From DATAUD01 sp035511075 (lineage in GTDB: Bacteria; Verrucomicrobiota; Verrucomicrobiia; Limisphaerales; Palsa-1400), in contig DATKFW010000155.1 in NCBI GenBank assembly GCA_035511075.1, positions 24,646 to 88,645 on the forward strand: a stretch of 64,000 bases of DNA, in the 5' to 3' direction. This document shows, in pieces, positions 63,953 through 64,000 of the stretch; positions within the stretch are counted from its first letter, which is position 1; every line of letters starts with the position of its first letter. A model generated the notes under the pieces. The model saw nothing but the letters and a program-made list of their open reading frames with translations, did not search any database and was not told the DNA's origin. The translations under genes were made by a program, and so were the position numbers.

Positions 63953-64000
63953 GTGACGCACAAGATGCCTTGCCAAACGCCGGTTTTTCGCATCTGATTT

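Overview
The window looks like a chromosomal segment of a Verrucomicrobiota bacterium, probably a Pedosphaera/Limisphaerales-type soil or freshwater lineage. The support is family content rather than a marker search: two proteins with the long FTLIELLVVIAIIAILAA-type prepilin leader typical of this phylum, a GloVer tandem-repeat protein whose C-terminal tail (LQTAADL...YRLQQH) is common in verrucomicrobial secreted proteins, an SGNH hydrolase with an N-terminal YQGLL...LSPRQEITPAPSA module, and a fairly GC-rich base composition. All calls come from reading the sequence; no database search was possible.

Region 1 (1-13.2 kb, all minus strand) is a Wzx/Wzy-type exopolysaccharide locus. In transcription order it holds a polyprenyl-phosphate sugar-phosphate transferase, a Wzc-like chain-length/ATPase protein, an exostosin-like glycosyltransferase, a GH71-like glycoside hydrolase, a flippase, a GT4 glycosyltransferase, a secreted SGNH hydrolase, a methyltransferase, a second GT4 enzyme and a polymerase-like membrane protein cut by the window edge. 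Most neighbours overlap by a few bases. Region 2 (13.2-18 kb) has a secreted GloVer-repeat protein, two DUF433/DUF5615 toxin-antitoxin-like pairs (the first with a broken toxin) and a pseudopilin-like protein. Region 3 (18.1-23 kb) has xylose isomerase convergent with an oligopeptide ABC importer operon (binding lipoprotein plus two permeases, no ATPase in view).

Region 4 (23-28 kb) is an accessory island: an addiction-module antitoxin, a MerR regulator overlapping a secreted metal-type protein, VapBC, a DUF3800 protein, a frameshifted pseudopilin, a small element with inverted ends, a 133-bp imperfect direct repeat and a cluster of perfect hairpins. Region 5 (28-46.7 kb) is mostly core metabolism: pgk-tpiA-secG, divergent argD-argF, a CvpA-like membrane protein, citrate synthase and sucC/sucD. 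A small gene and a nucleotidyltransferase gene sit between sucC and sucD. Then come a large TPR protein, an M13 peptidase, DAHP synthase, a small Cys-rich secreted protein, PilT and an orphan binding lipoprotein. Region 6 (46.8-50.8 kb) has a receiver-DUF4388 protein with two small partners, UppP and serine acetyltransferase.

Region 7 (50.8-64 kb) is the classical translation/transcription supercluster: promoter, structured leader, tRNA-Thr, tuf, tRNA-Trp, tRNA-Ser, secE, nusG, rplK, rplA, rplJ, rplL, rpoB, rpoC and a strong terminator. The hairpins in this cluster lie before rplL and before rpoB, not in an rplJ leader. The most unusual items are the gene pair wedged into sucCD, the repeat-bounded accessory island and the receiver-DUF4388 cassette. 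None of them is proved to be a new system.
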